From positions 1 to 33,019 of the IMG/VR virus record IMGVR_UViG_3300020201_000072: a stretch of DNA of 33,019 nt; one strand, written 5' to 3'. The first letter of the stretch is position 1, and the number at the start of each line of letters is the position of its first letter. Positions 24,272 to 32,073 of this stretch are shown here, piece by piece. The DNA is from a virus. Under the pieces are notes generated by a model. That model was not told the origin of the DNA, searched no databases, and saw only the letters and a list, made by a program, of their open reading frames with translations. Position numbers and translations under genes: made by a program.

Positions 24272-25402
24272 ATGAGCGAAGAGATAACCGAGAAAAAAGA
24301 AAAAGTAGAAAAAAAGGTTTTATCACCAGACGAAGTTAGAAAAGCAATCAATAAGAAGACCGGACACAAATCTGCTTTTGATATGACTAAAGAAAATCCG
24401 GCAGAAGTTAAAGATTGGATTCCATCTGGAAACAGATTGCTCGATTCGATCATGTGCGATGGAATGGTTGCTGGAATTCCCGTAGGACGAATCATCGAAT
24501 TAGCAGCAGAACCGGGAGGTGGTAAATCATTTCTGGCCGTTGCTTACGCAAAGAATGCTCTTTTGAAGGGGTATGATGTTGTGTATTTCTGTTCAGAGCC
24601 AGGAGGCGTTGAAGCAGATTTCTTGACCAAATTTATTGGCGTAGAAACTCTTGCAAGATTTACATATGTTGAAGTCAATTTCATGGAAGAAGTATTTGAA
24701 ACAATTGAATCATTGCTTGTAAATACAAATAACAAATACCTATTCGTTTGGGATTCTTACGCAGCAACGCCAGCGAAGGCTGAGGCTGACGGTGGATTTG
24801 ATCCAAGTTCGACATTCGCCATTGCTCCGCGAGTGGCAACGTTGGGATTGAGAAAGTTGTTGGTGCCCTTGGCGAAAAGGGAATCAACCTTGTTAGTTTT
24901 AAATCAAATCAGAGACAACATTGGTGCTGATAAGTACAAATTGATGTACGAACCTTATCGCATTCCTGGCGGAAAGGGAATGGCGCATGCTTATTCCAAT
25001 AGATTGTGGTTGTTTGTCAACAACTCAAAGGCCAAGTCGATTTCGGACGAGGGTGGCGAGAAGATTGGTAAAACTGGCAAGGTGATTCATAAAAAGAGTC
25101 GTCATGGAACAGAGGGTCGTGAAGCTCCAATCGCATTCACTTGGTCAGGTGACCATCCCCATTTACACAATGAGGAATTGTGGATGGATGCTCTTAAGGA
25201 ACGCAAGGTTTTGTTTTGGAAACAACCACGTTGGGTTCTTCGTTTAAATGGAGCTGAAATTCCCATTAAACTTGACGATTGGGAAACATTGCTAAAGGAT
25301 GTTGAGGCAAAGAAACTCATCATGGCGGCGTTGGACGAAGCATATGTTTATAATTATCAAAGTGTGACCGCGGAAATTCCGAGGGTTGCCGAGGAAGATT
25401 GA
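24272..25402 (+). CDS. uvsX: UvsX-like RecA-family recombinase
   Basis: RecA/UvsX recombinase for strand exchange and recombination-dependent replication. AAGG lies 9 bases before the ATG. The 376-residue product is close to T4 UvsX (391). Walker A is AEPGGGKS (residues 79-86, Lys85), with Ala instead of the first Gly; Walker B is YLFVWDS (Asp160); a LNQIRDNIGA segment follows (RecA L2-like), then RIPGGKGMAHAYSNRLWL. The N-terminal 40 residues are charged and helical. It is flanked by gp32-like SSB upstream and helicase/nuclease genes downstream, the expected recombination-replication set. The structured element at 24058-24251 forms or adjoins its 5' leader. Confidence 0.93.
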   Translation: MSEEITEKKEKVEKKVLSPDEVRKAINKKTGHKSAFDMTKENPAEVKDWIPSGNRLLDSIMCDGMVAGIPVGRIIELAAEPGGGKSFLAVAYAKNALLKGYDVVYFCSEPGGVEADFLTKFIGVETLARFTYVEVNFMEEVFETIESLLVNTNNKYLFVWDSYAATPAKAEADGGFDPSSTFAIAPRVATLGLRKLLVPLAKRESTLLVLNQIRDNIGADKYKLMYEPYRIPGGKGMAHAYSNRLWLFVNNSKAKSISDEGGEKIGKTGKVIHKKSRHGTEGREAPIAFTWSGDHPHLHNEELWMDALKERKVLFWKQPRWVLRLNGAEIPIKLDDWETLLKDVEAKKLIMAALDEAYVYNYQSVTAEIPRVAEED

Positions 25403-25596
25403 TGAAAAATACCACTGAAAAGGTGGAAAAGGAAATGGACAATGATCAATCATTGTCCATTTCTCGTTCTATCGAGAAATGTATTTGCTCCTCTCGTTGT
25501 GCGGCAATTTGTGATGGAACTAAGTGTGGATGCGATTGTTGTGCGGAATTTTATTTCGAATTCCTTTCATGCGATTTTAATTTGGGAGATTACTAA
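25402..25596 (+). CDS. Cys-rich miniprotein 1
   Basis: The start overlaps the uvsX stop (TGATG). The 64-residue product has nine cysteines, eight clustered in KCICSSRC-AAIC-KCGCDCC (about residues 30-49), and an aromatic C-terminus (EFYFEFLSCDFNLGDY). The clustering suggests a zinc- or other metal-binding knot, or a metallothionein-like sink. It ends exactly where Cys-rich miniprotein 2 starts. The first third of the gene contains a 30-base palindrome (25433-25462). No family is recognised. Confidence 0.6.
   Translation: MKNTTEKVEKEMDNDQSLSISRSIEKCICSSRCAAICDGTKCGCDCCAEFYFEFLSCDFNLGDY
25433..25462. repeat. 14-bp perfect inverted repeat (30-base palindrome)
   Basis: AAATGGACAATGAT, a CA centre, then the exact reverse complement. 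It lies 31 bases downstream of the uvsX stop, inside Cys-rich miniprotein 1. As RNA it would form about 12 bp with a 6-base loop; as DNA it could be a dimeric protein site. Confidence 0.8.
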
Positions 25597-25806
25597 ATGC
25601 CAGTTTGCGATTGTACGGGAAATTGTACAGAAAGGTGTGCAATTTGCAAAAAAAGGAAGAGTTGCAATGGCAAATGTAAAACTTGCACTCTGGATGTTTA
25701 TATAAACCACTCTTTCGATATTCCAAATATACCAATATTCAGAGGTGATTGTGAGTACAGCATCAAAATTGACGATACTAAAAACATTAAAGAAGGAGGA
25801 GACTAA
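25597..25806 (+). CDS. Cys-rich miniprotein 2
   Basis: Starts immediately after the stop of miniprotein 1 with zero spacing and ends on the next start (TAATG). The 69-residue product also has nine cysteines: CDCTGNCTERCAICKKRKSC, then NGKCKTC, then one distant Cys. The two products share length, cysteine number and clustered layout but little else visible, so they may be diverged duplicates or two halves of one original gene. A metal-binding role is inferred. Lying between uvsX and a nuclease, they may serve recombination-replication or a redox function. Confidence 0.6.
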   Translation: MPVCDCTGNCTERCAICKKRKSCNGKCKTCTLDVYINHSFDIPNIPIFRGDCEYSIKIDDTKNIKEGGD

Positions 25807-26819
25807 TGTCTGAAAAGAAAAAAGTTCTTTTGATAGATGCCAACAATATGTTTTTTAGAGCATATGCGGCTAACCCTAGTTTGAACATAAACGGGCAACA
25901 CGTTGGTGCAATCATTGGTTTCTTTTATTCACTTCAAAAGTGCATTAAGGATACAAGACCCCATAAAGTCGTAGTTATTTGGGACGGAAAGGGCGGTTCG
26001 AAGAAAAGACAAGAAATTCGTCCAGATTACAAACACGGAAGAAAACCGCCAAAGCCACTGCGATTGAATAGGGCTTTGGACATTGAAAGGACTGATGAGG
26101 AAGAGAAAAATTCAAGTTTATACCAACAAGGTCGAATCATTGGCCTTCTGAATTCCCTTCCTATACTTCAATTGTGCGAGCCCGGGGTTGAAGCTGACGA
26201 TTTCATTGCTTACATGAACAATTTTTATTCGTGCGAGGAACACCTGAAAATAATCGTGTCAAATGACAAGGATTTCATTCAGTTGCTGGATAATTGCACT
26301 TTATTGTATCGTCCGACAACAAAGGAATTTGTAAGTCACAAAGCCGCACTGAGTGAGTATGGAATCCACCCTGTCAACATGGCCCTAGCTAGGGCAATTG
26401 CGGGTGATAATTCTGATAATTTGGACGGCGTTCCGCGTGTTGGTCTGGCAACGGTAGCCAAGTTGCTGCCCGAATTTGCCAGCGACGAGGCAATTGCCTT
26501 TGAAAAGCTCGAAAGCTTGTGCGAGGCACTGAAACTCACTCAAAAGGTGAACAAAAAGGAGCGCAAAAGTTTACCTCCAGCCGAAGCAATTTTAGAACAT
26601 ATTGATAAAGTAAAGAATAACTACAAAATTATGCAACTTTACATGCCAATGGTTCCGGCAGTTGCTAAACTGATGGTTGATGAGCAAGTTTCTAACTTTA
26701 AAATGGAAATAAATATGGACCAATTCCTTGCTGACATGAAAGAGGATGGAATCTTTGGCGTGGCCTTCACAGAAATCGTACGTCATTGTAAAAATATGAT
26801 AAGGGAGACTCAAAAATGA
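25806..26819 (+). CDS. FEN-family 5'-3' nuclease (T4 RNase H/Pol I 5' nuclease type)
   Basis: The 337-residue product carries the acidic residues of FEN/PIN 5' nucleases: D11 (LLIDANN), D60 (VVIWDG), the EADD cluster (E129-D132), D154/D156 (SNDKDF), and D201/D204 (AGDNSDN) followed by the helix-hairpin-helix region GVPRVGLATVAKLL. GGAGGAG lies 5-8 bases before the ATG. The KKRQEIRPDYKHGRK segment (about 66-80) is the basic, DNA-gripping region after the second Asp. It would remove RNA primers and 5' flaps during lagging-strand synthesis, which matters because the polymerase here has no such domain. It overlaps the helicase gene by 4 bases. Confidence 0.9.
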   Translation: MSEKKKVLLIDANNMFFRAYAANPSLNINGQHVGAIIGFFYSLQKCIKDTRPHKVVVIWDGKGGSKKRQEIRPDYKHGRKPPKPLRLNRALDIERTDEEEKNSSLYQQGRIIGLLNSLPILQLCEPGVEADDFIAYMNNFYSCEEHLKIIVSNDKDFIQLLDNCTLLYRPTTKEFVSHKAALSEYGIHPVNMALARAIAGDNSDNLDGVPRVGLATVAKLLPEFASDEAIAFEKLESLCEALKLTQKVNKKERKSLPPAEAILEHIDKVKNNYKIMQLYMPMVPAVAKLMVDEQVSNFKMEINMDQFLADMKEDGIFGVAFTEIVRHCKNMIRETQK

Positions 26820-28174
26820 GCAGAAACGGGGCAGAAGTTAGGAAACAAGATTTTGAAAAGTTTGGACCAGCATTTGAATCAAATCTGGTTAAGTTAATTG
26901 TTCAAGACAGAGCCTTTGCATCTCAAATGCAAGAGGTTATTGAACTGTCGTACTTCACAGAGAATCATCACCAGAAGATGGTGGAACAAATCTTCAAGTA
27001 CAAGGAGATTTACGGTTGTCAACCAGCATTTGATACCATTGATTTGTTGTTTTCGCATCAATTACCTAAGGATATTGACGCACTAAAGAAGCATGAAATT
27101 GAGATTTTTTGGAATGCAATTAAAAAGAATCCAAAAGTAGAAGATGCAGAGTATTACATGAAGACCTCATTGGACTTCTGTCGTTCTAACAAGCTCTTTA
27201 CCTCTATCAAAGATAACAGAGAGCTTTTGCTCGACGCTCAAATTGATGCTTTCATGGAAAACATCACAAAAGCAGCAATGTTGGGTTCAAGCAACAACTT
27301 TGGACACGATTACAAGGAGGACTTCGAAAAAAGGTACGAAAAGGACCACCGCGACCCAATTACCACAGGATTCCCGGCAATTGATGCGAGGGCTGGTGGT
27401 GGAATTGGTCGTGGAGAGGTCTTTGTTTACGTTGCGCCACAAAGTCAAGGTAAAACATCGCACATGATTTACACTGCGGTCCAAAATCTTAGAGCCGGAC
27501 TGAATGTGGTCTTCTTCACACTTGAAATGAAGGAAGCAATTATCGGACAAATGTTCGATGTTTGCTTGACTGAAATCAATCGTGAAGATTTGATTGATAA
27601 CTTAGAGCATTCGAAGTCATTTATCAGGGAACGACTAGATTTACTCCCTGGTAAACTGAAAATCATTCAAGAAGAGTATGGCGTTAGTACTCCCCGTAGA
27701 ATGATTAATAAAGTCAAGAAACTGGAAGACAGCGGCCTTCCTATTGACTTGATTTGCGTTGATTATATGGACATTTGTGCCCCATCAAAGGCGATGCACA
27801 ATGACGATGGAATGATAGGAGGTGTTCAAGCTTATTCGGAACTAAAAACCCTTACCGAACGCTACAATTATAGGATGTTGACCGCCGCACAAACTAATCG
27901 CGAAGGAGCAGAGGCGCCAGTCATTACGCCAAAACATTTCGAAGGTATGTTTAAACGATTCAATCCGTGTCATTTGGTCATTGGTTTTTCTAAATTTGAC
28001 AACGTGTCTTGTTTGAAGACGAGAATCGGTCCACAGTTTGTTTTAAAAGAAAAGAAGGATTTTAAACGTCTACAGTTTGAGATTTTCGAGGCGGTTGATG
28101 ACGTACAAGAGCACACGCCACAAACAATGTCCAACGCATTGGATGCATTTATGAAAAATCGCGGAAAAAAGTGA
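26816..28174 (+). CDS. gp41: Replicative DnaB-type helicase (T4 gp41-like)
   Basis: A hexameric helicase that drives the replication fork. The 452-residue product has an N-terminal helical domain (to about residue 180) and a RecA-type motor: GFPAIDARAGGGIGRGEVFVYVAP (about 185-208), Walker A APQSQGKT (207-214, Lys213, first Gly replaced by Ala), LNVVFFTLEM, Walker B LICVDYMD (Asp316), and LTAAQTNREG (sensor or Q-type motif). T4 gp41 is 475 residues. ATGA overlap with the nuclease gene shows coupling. A primase gene is not in the window. No fused primase or zinc domain is seen. Confidence 0.92.
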   Translation: MSRNGAEVRKQDFEKFGPAFESNLVKLIVQDRAFASQMQEVIELSYFTENHHQKMVEQIFKYKEIYGCQPAFDTIDLLFSHQLPKDIDALKKHEIEIFWNAIKKNPKVEDAEYYMKTSLDFCRSNKLFTSIKDNRELLLDAQIDAFMENITKAAMLGSSNNFGHDYKEDFEKRYEKDHRDPITTGFPAIDARAGGGIGRGEVFVYVAPQSQGKTSHMIYTAVQNLRAGLNVVFFTLEMKEAIIGQMFDVCLTEINREDLIDNLEHSKSFIRERLDLLPGKLKIIQEEYGVSTPRRMINKVKKLEDSGLPIDLICVDYMDICAPSKAMHNDDGMIGGVQAYSELKTLTERYNYRMLTAAQTNREGAEAPVITPKHFEGMFKRFNPCHLVIGFSKFDNVSCLKTRIGPQFVLKEKKDFKRLQFEIFEAVDDVQEHTPQTMSNALDAFMKNRGKK

Positions 28175-28208
28175 GGTGCTAGTTACTAACCACAAGGAGA
28201 GAAGAGAC

Positions 28209-30116
28209 ATGATTTTGATAGAGAAAACCAAAGAAATTGAGGCCGCATATTCAAATTACATCGCAATGTCGAGGTATGCACGCTATCGTGAGGATTTGGG
28301 ACGCAGAGAAACGTGGGAAGAGACGGTCGAACGACTTTGTTCGTTTTGGATAAACAAATACCCTGATCTATTTCCGTACGATGAAATGAAAAAAGCAATT
28401 TACCAACATGAGGTAATGCCATCAATGAGAAGTCTAATGACTGCCGGAAAAGCCCTCGAAAGGGACGAAATGGCAGCTTATAATTGTTCTTATCTAGCAA
28501 TCAACGATGCACGTTGTTTTGATGAGGTAATGTACATTTTAATGTGTGGAACTGGTGTTGGTTTCTCCGTCGAAAGACAAGAAGTCAAGAAATTGCCCAT
28601 TGTTGCGGAGGAATTCTTCCTTTCAGACTCGACAGTCAAGGTTAGAGATTCCAAAATTGGTTGGTGCACTGGATTGCGCGAATTGATCTCACTTTTATAT
28701 GCCGGAAAGATCCCAAATTGGGATTTGACTGGTTTACGTGCCGCTGGGGTTAAATTGAAGACTTTCGGGGGTCGTTCGTCTGGCCCAGGTCCATTGAATG
28801 ATGTATTTACCTTTTTTGTGGCGACATTCAAAAAGGCTGCCGGTCGTCAATTGACATCAATTGAATGTCACGACCTTGTTTGTAAAATCGCAGAGTGCGT
28901 GGTCGTTGGTGGTGTCAGAAGGTCGGCATTAATTTCACTTTCTAATCTTTCTGACGAAAGAATGAGGGACGCAAAGACAGGGCAGTGGTGGGAAAATCAA
29001 GGACAACGCGCTCTGGCAAATAATTCAGCAGCTTACACTGAAAAGCCGGATATTGGCATTTTTATGAAAGAATGGTTGTCGTTGTACAATTCTAAGTCCG
29101 GAGAACGTGGGATATTCAATAGAGTTGCGGCGAAGAAAAAAGCGGGAGAAAATGGAAGGCGAGATGTCAATCATGACTTTGGAACGAATCCTTGTGCAGA
29201 AATCCTCCTGCGCATGTTTGGCTTGTGTAATTTATCTGAGGCGGTTGTCCGTTACGACGACACCCTGGACTCCTTAAAGGAGAAGGTGCGCTTAGCGACG
29301 ATTCTAGGCACGTTCCAGAGCACTTTAACCAACTTCCGCTATGTTCGTTCCATTTGGAAGAAAAACGCCGAAGAAGAAAGGCTTTTGGGCGTTTCTTTGA
29401 CTGGAATTATGGACCATTTCGTAATGTCTGGTAAAGAATGGGATGACGGAAAACTTGAAATTTGGCTCGAAGAATTGAAACAAGTTGCGATTAAAACTAA
29501 TAAAGAATGGGCAGGAAAGCTTGGAATTAATGTTTCGGCAGCAATTACAACGGTAAAACCTTCTGGAACAGTTTCGCAATTGGTCAATTCAGCTTCGGGT
29601 ATTCATCCAAGATTCTCGGAGTATTATATTAGAACAGTGCGTTCGGATAAAAAAGACCCCTTGGCAACATTTTTAATGATTCAAGGTGTTCCTGTGGAGG
29701 ACGATGTAACCAAGCCAGGAAGCACATACGTATTCAGTTTTCCAATGAAATCACCTCCAGATACAGACTTTACTGACAACGTGAGCGCAATTGATCAATT
29801 GCGCATGTACTTGACATACAGAAGGCATTGGGCAGAACATAATATTTCAATTACAGTATATGTAAAAGAACATGAGTGGATGGAGGTTGGTGCGTGGGTT
29901 TATAAACATTTCGATGAATTGTGTGGCGTTTCGTTCCTTCCTCATTCTGAACACACATATAAACAAGCTCCATATCAACAAATTTCAGCAACTCAATACG
30001 AAGTGTTGGCCAATGAATTCCCAAATTTGAATTGGAGTCAATTCATTGAATACGAGGACACAACCAAGGGCAGTCAAGAGCTGGCCTGTCAATCGGGCGC
30101 CTGCGATATTTTATAA
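28209..30116 (+). CDS. nrdJ: Class II (adenosylcobalamin-dependent) ribonucleotide reductase
   Basis: Makes deoxyribonucleotides for phage DNA, using vitamin B12 and needing no oxygen. AAGGAG lies 9 bases before the ATG at 28209, preferred over a GTG at 28176. The 635-residue product has the class II monomeric layout: C93 in YNCSYL, radical-site NPCAEI (N327, C329, E331) and paired C340 in CNLSE, the GLRAAGVKLKTFGG and VGGVRRSA blocks, KPSGTVSQL (about 525-535) and the C-terminal redox pair C627-x4-C632. It is shorter than Lactobacillus RTPR (739). T4 itself uses class I (nrdA/nrdB), so class II is a notable departure, but other aquatic phages carry it. It depends on host B12. Confidence 0.93.
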   Translation: MILIEKTKEIEAAYSNYIAMSRYARYREDLGRRETWEETVERLCSFWINKYPDLFPYDEMKKAIYQHEVMPSMRSLMTAGKALERDEMAAYNCSYLAINDARCFDEVMYILMCGTGVGFSVERQEVKKLPIVAEEFFLSDSTVKVRDSKIGWCTGLRELISLLYAGKIPNWDLTGLRAAGVKLKTFGGRSSGPGPLNDVFTFFVATFKKAAGRQLTSIECHDLVCKIAECVVVGGVRRSALISLSNLSDERMRDAKTGQWWENQGQRALANNSAAYTEKPDIGIFMKEWLSLYNSKSGERGIFNRVAAKKKAGENGRRDVNHDFGTNPCAEILLRMFGLCNLSEAVVRYDDTLDSLKEKVRLATILGTFQSTLTNFRYVRSIWKKNAEEERLLGVSLTGIMDHFVMSGKEWDDGKLEIWLEELKQVAIKTNKEWAGKLGINVSAAITTVKPSGTVSQLVNSASGIHPRFSEYYIRTVRSDKKDPLATFLMIQGVPVEDDVTKPGSTYVFSFPMKSPPDTDFTDNVSAIDQLRMYLTYRRHWAEHNISITVYVKEHEWMEVGAWVYKHFDELCGVSFLPHSEHTYKQAPYQQISATQYEVLANEFPNLNWSQFIEYEDTTKGSQELACQSGACDIL

Positions 30117-30123
30117 TTGACGA

Positions 30124-30169
30124 CATTATTGCGCCTGTCTATTCTGAGAACATGGCAGGCGCAATAATG
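30124..30169. repeat. 14-bp perfect inverted repeat after nrdJ
   Basis: CATTATTGCGCCTG pairs perfectly with CAGGCGCAATAATG around an 18-base loop, 7 bases after the nrdJ stop. There is no following T run, so it is not a standard terminator. It overlaps the start of a small reading frame (30152). Confidence 0.85.
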
Positions 30170-30247
30170 GATGTAACTTCGGAAGATTGGGGCACAGACC
30201 CTGAATTCTTTCGTAGAGTCGCAATGAGGAACAAATGGGCGAAATAA
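30152..30247 (+). CDS. Possible 31-residue small ORF after nrdJ
   Basis: A short frame starting in the loop of the nrdJ-distal hairpin (GAGAA 4 bases before the ATG) encodes MAGAIMDVTSEDWGTDPEF onward to MRNKWAK and overlaps the next gene start by 13 bases. The composition is charged and protein-like, but evidence is weak. If real, the hairpin would control its translation. Confidence 0.35.
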   Translation: MAGAIMDVTSEDWGTDPEFFRRVAMRNKWAK

Positions 30248-30579
30248 TAAAGAGACCTTGGGGGTCGTACAAAGTCCTCGTAGATAGCGCTAGCTATAAA
30301 ATCAAAGAAATCACTGTAAATCCGGGTCACAGACTATCTTTACAGTCTCACGAAGAGAGGTCTGAAACGTGGACCGTTATATATGGCGTTGCTACCGTAA
30401 CCATGGGCGATGTAACGTGGAACGTTAACGAGGATGAGTGTGTTTGGGTTGAAGCGCAAACCAAGCATCGCGTCGCTAATGATGGTAGAATACAACTCGT
30501 ATTCATAGAAGTTCAGACCGGCAATTCCTTTGACGAAGAGGATATCATTCGTTATGAAGACGATTACAATAGGGTATAG
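30235..30579 (+). CDS. Stand-alone cupin, ManC/phosphomannose isomerase type II C-terminal domain
   Basis: The 114-residue product is a single cupin matching the C-terminal isomerase domain of ManC-type bifunctional enzymes: RPWGSYKVL (about 7-15), YKIKEITVNPGHRLSLQSH with Q37 and H39, R42-S-E-T-W46, VIYGVATVTMG (47-57), H78 in the second cupin box, and FIEVQTGNSFDEEDI. In full enzymes this domain converts fructose-6-phosphate to mannose-6-phosphate, using metal held by His/Glu/Gln residues. It lacks the nucleotidyltransferase half. It may feed a mannose- or fucose-containing sugar on host or phage glycoconjugates, or act as a generic sugar-phosphate isomerase. The start overlaps the small ORF and lacks a strong Shine-Dalgarno site. 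Confidence 0.75.
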   Translation: MGEIIKRPWGSYKVLVDSASYKIKEITVNPGHRLSLQSHEERSETWTVIYGVATVTMGDVTWNVNEDECVWVEAQTKHRVANDGRIQLVFIEVQTGNSFDEEDIIRYEDDYNRV

Positions 30580-30589
30580 GGTTTAAAAA

Positions 30590-31228
30590 ATGGGAATGGG
30601 CATGTATCCGTTTGAAATTTTAAGCGAAGAAAAGAAACGTCTTGAATTGTTTGTCGACAAACGTCCAAGAATGGAGAAAAAAATGAAAGTTAGTAAGATC
30701 AAGAAGGGTAGTAAGTTTTCACGTCATTCTTTTGGAACAGTAACAAACCTTGACTCAAGTCGGGTTGAATTGAGGAATGAAGCTGGTTATACGTGGCATG
30801 TTACCAATGACGTTATCGAGAATGAATTTGAATTTTCCGATATCGAGAACGAAATAAAGAAGATTACCGCAACCGAAATGGCACAGTTGATTGTTGATAA
30901 TCCCTTTATCGTTATGACCGTCAATTTCAACAAGAAAATTGACGAAAAGGCACTTGAGGCCAAGATTCTCGACCTTTATCCAAATAAGGGTGGAAAAATT
31001 TTATCAGAATCGGTCTTCAAGGCGAAGGTCAAGGAATCTTTATCTAATTTGACAAAGGGTGAAGAAAGAACCTTGGTTGGTTATCACAAGAGTCGTATCG
31101 ATGTGAATGGACGTTTTGCATTCACTGATATGGAAATCGAGAGTGGAGAGAAACATAATTTACGTCTCGTTGACCCTCGTGCTTTAAATTGGGTTGTAGT
31201 TATGGGCGTCAAATACGTGTTGAAGTGA
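30590..31228 (+). CDS. Conserved phage protein of unknown function, 212 aa
   Basis: The product has an N-terminal beta-rich segment (GSKFSRHSFGTVTNLDSSRVELRNEAG-type layout, about residues 40-67), a central helical region and a C-terminal block ending HKSRIDVNGRFAFTDMEIE then RLVDPRALNWVVVMGVKYVLK. From memory this is the pattern of a widespread unnamed phage family ending in VDPR-x-x-x-W-x-x-x-x-G-x-KYxxK. Function is unknown. A second ATG at 30680 (MEKKMKVSKIKK) is possible, but the ATG at 30590 begins in the normal spacing after the cupin gene. Confidence 0.7.
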   Translation: MGMGMYPFEILSEEKKRLELFVDKRPRMEKKMKVSKIKKGSKFSRHSFGTVTNLDSSRVELRNEAGYTWHVTNDVIENEFEFSDIENEIKKITATEMAQLIVDNPFIVMTVNFNKKIDEKALEAKILDLYPNKGGKILSESVFKAKVKESLSNLTKGEERTLVGYHKSRIDVNGRFAFTDMEIESGEKHNLRLVDPRALNWVVVMGVKYVLK

Positions 31229-31629
31229 CCGGAGACGAGTTTGGTGCGCCGCTTGTGCGGACTGCGCCCCACATACCTGCTGCCTCGGCAATCAAATCTG
31301 CGGATGGTATAAAATTCGATACAAACAAACTTGAATACACTTTGTTGCCAATGAATGCAATTGAGAAAGTTATTCGGGTTTTGATGTATGGCAGTGAAAA
31401 GTATGAAGAGTTCAATTGGAATAAGGTCAATGACCGTACTAAGAGATACCTTAACGCTGCTTATCGACACATGGGAGCTTATTTGAGGGGCGAATCTGTT
31501 GATCAAGAGAGCAAACAAGAGCATTTAGCTCATGCCGTTTGTTCTTTACTTTTCATTCTAGCAGAGAGTAGTAACGGAGACGCAAAGAACAAATGTGGCT
31601 TTAACGAGGAAAAGAAAAATGGCAGATGA
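31225..31629 (+). CDS. DUF5664-type predicted dNTP (dATP/dGTP) pyrophosphohydrolase, MazG-like
   Basis: The product core reads GIKFDTNKLEYTLLPMNAIEKVIRVLMYGSEKYEEFNW (about 28-66) then RYLNAAYRHMGAYLRGESVDQESKQEHLAHAVCSLLFILAE, the layout of DUF5664 proteins, named in databases as dATP/dGTP diphosphohydrolase N-terminal type and related to MazG-like all-alpha NTP pyrophosphatases. Acidic/His residues in the RHxxAYLRGExxD and HLAHA blocks would hold metal. A GTG at 31225 overlapping the previous stop (GTGA) is taken as start; a TTG at 31189 is also possible and neither has a good Shine-Dalgarno site. Next to nrdJ it likely adjusts dNTP pools. Enzyme activity is inferred. Confidence 0.65.
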   Translation: MTGDEFGAPLVRTAPHIPAASAIKSADGIKFDTNKLEYTLLPMNAIEKVIRVLMYGSEKYEEFNWNKVNDRTKRYLNAAYRHMGAYLRGESVDQESKQEHLAHAVCSLLFILAESSNGDAKNKCGFNEEKKNGR

Positions 31630-31705
31630 TAAATTTTATCTGACGCCAACCCCAACGCTGATTATACTGAAATCACCAAGCCAAGACCAGGGAGGTCAAC
31701 AATGA
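31619..31705 (+). CDS. Possible 28-residue small ORF
   Basis: A short frame (MADDKFYLTPTPTLIILK then Ser/Gln/Gly) starts inside the end of the DUF5664 gene, has GAGGAAA about 8 bases upstream, and ends with an ATGA overlap on the next gene. The coupling at both ends mirrors real genes in this genome, but its shortness leaves it tentative. Confidence 0.4.
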   Translation: MADDKFYLTPTPTLIILKSPSQDQGGQQ

Positions 31706-32073
31706 AATTTGAGAATTTTAAGAATTTACAACAAGTTTTCAATCATGCTGCAAAGTTTTTTCTATACACAGATTCATCAAAAATTTGCAAAACCAGATTG
31801 GGCGACGAATTTGGGAATGTGTGCGTCCTTGGTAGTATGTTAACTCGTGACAAGAGTTGGCTAAAGAAGCCCGACGGAATGAAAAAACAATTTACTTATA
31901 AAGTTATCGAAATTAACAAACTTAATCGTATCTGTGGGAATGTTTTACTAAAGTTTGTTTTGATCAATGATTCGGTAAAACCATCACGTCGTCCGCAAAG
32001 ACTAAGGTCTTTAGCTAAAAGATACAATTTAACAATTCCAATTTTTCTAGAAAAAAAGGTATTGGGATACTAA
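31702..32073 (+). CDS. Unknown protein, 123 aa
   Basis: GGGAGG lies about 8 bases before the ATG. The product is basic, with aromatic and Lys/Arg-rich stretches (LQQVFNHAAKFF near residue 9; SVKPSRRPQRLRSLAKRYN near 91-109). No domain, signal peptide or catalytic motif is recognised. It is the last protein gene before the tRNA cluster and terminator; its basic C-terminal half could bind nucleic acid, but this is only a compositional hint. Confidence 0.65.
   Translation: MKFENFKNLQQVFNHAAKFFLYTDSSKICKTRLGDEFGNVCVLGSMLTRDKSWLKKPDGMKKQFTYKVIEINKLNRICGNVLLKFVLINDSVKPSRRPQRLRSLAKRYNLTIPIFLEKKVLGY

Noticed and set aside
25442-25705. 87-residue hydrophobic frame overlapping both Cys-rich genes
   Set aside because: It is a frame-shifted shadow with no coupling to neighbours; the Cys-rich frames have matched stop/start junctions.
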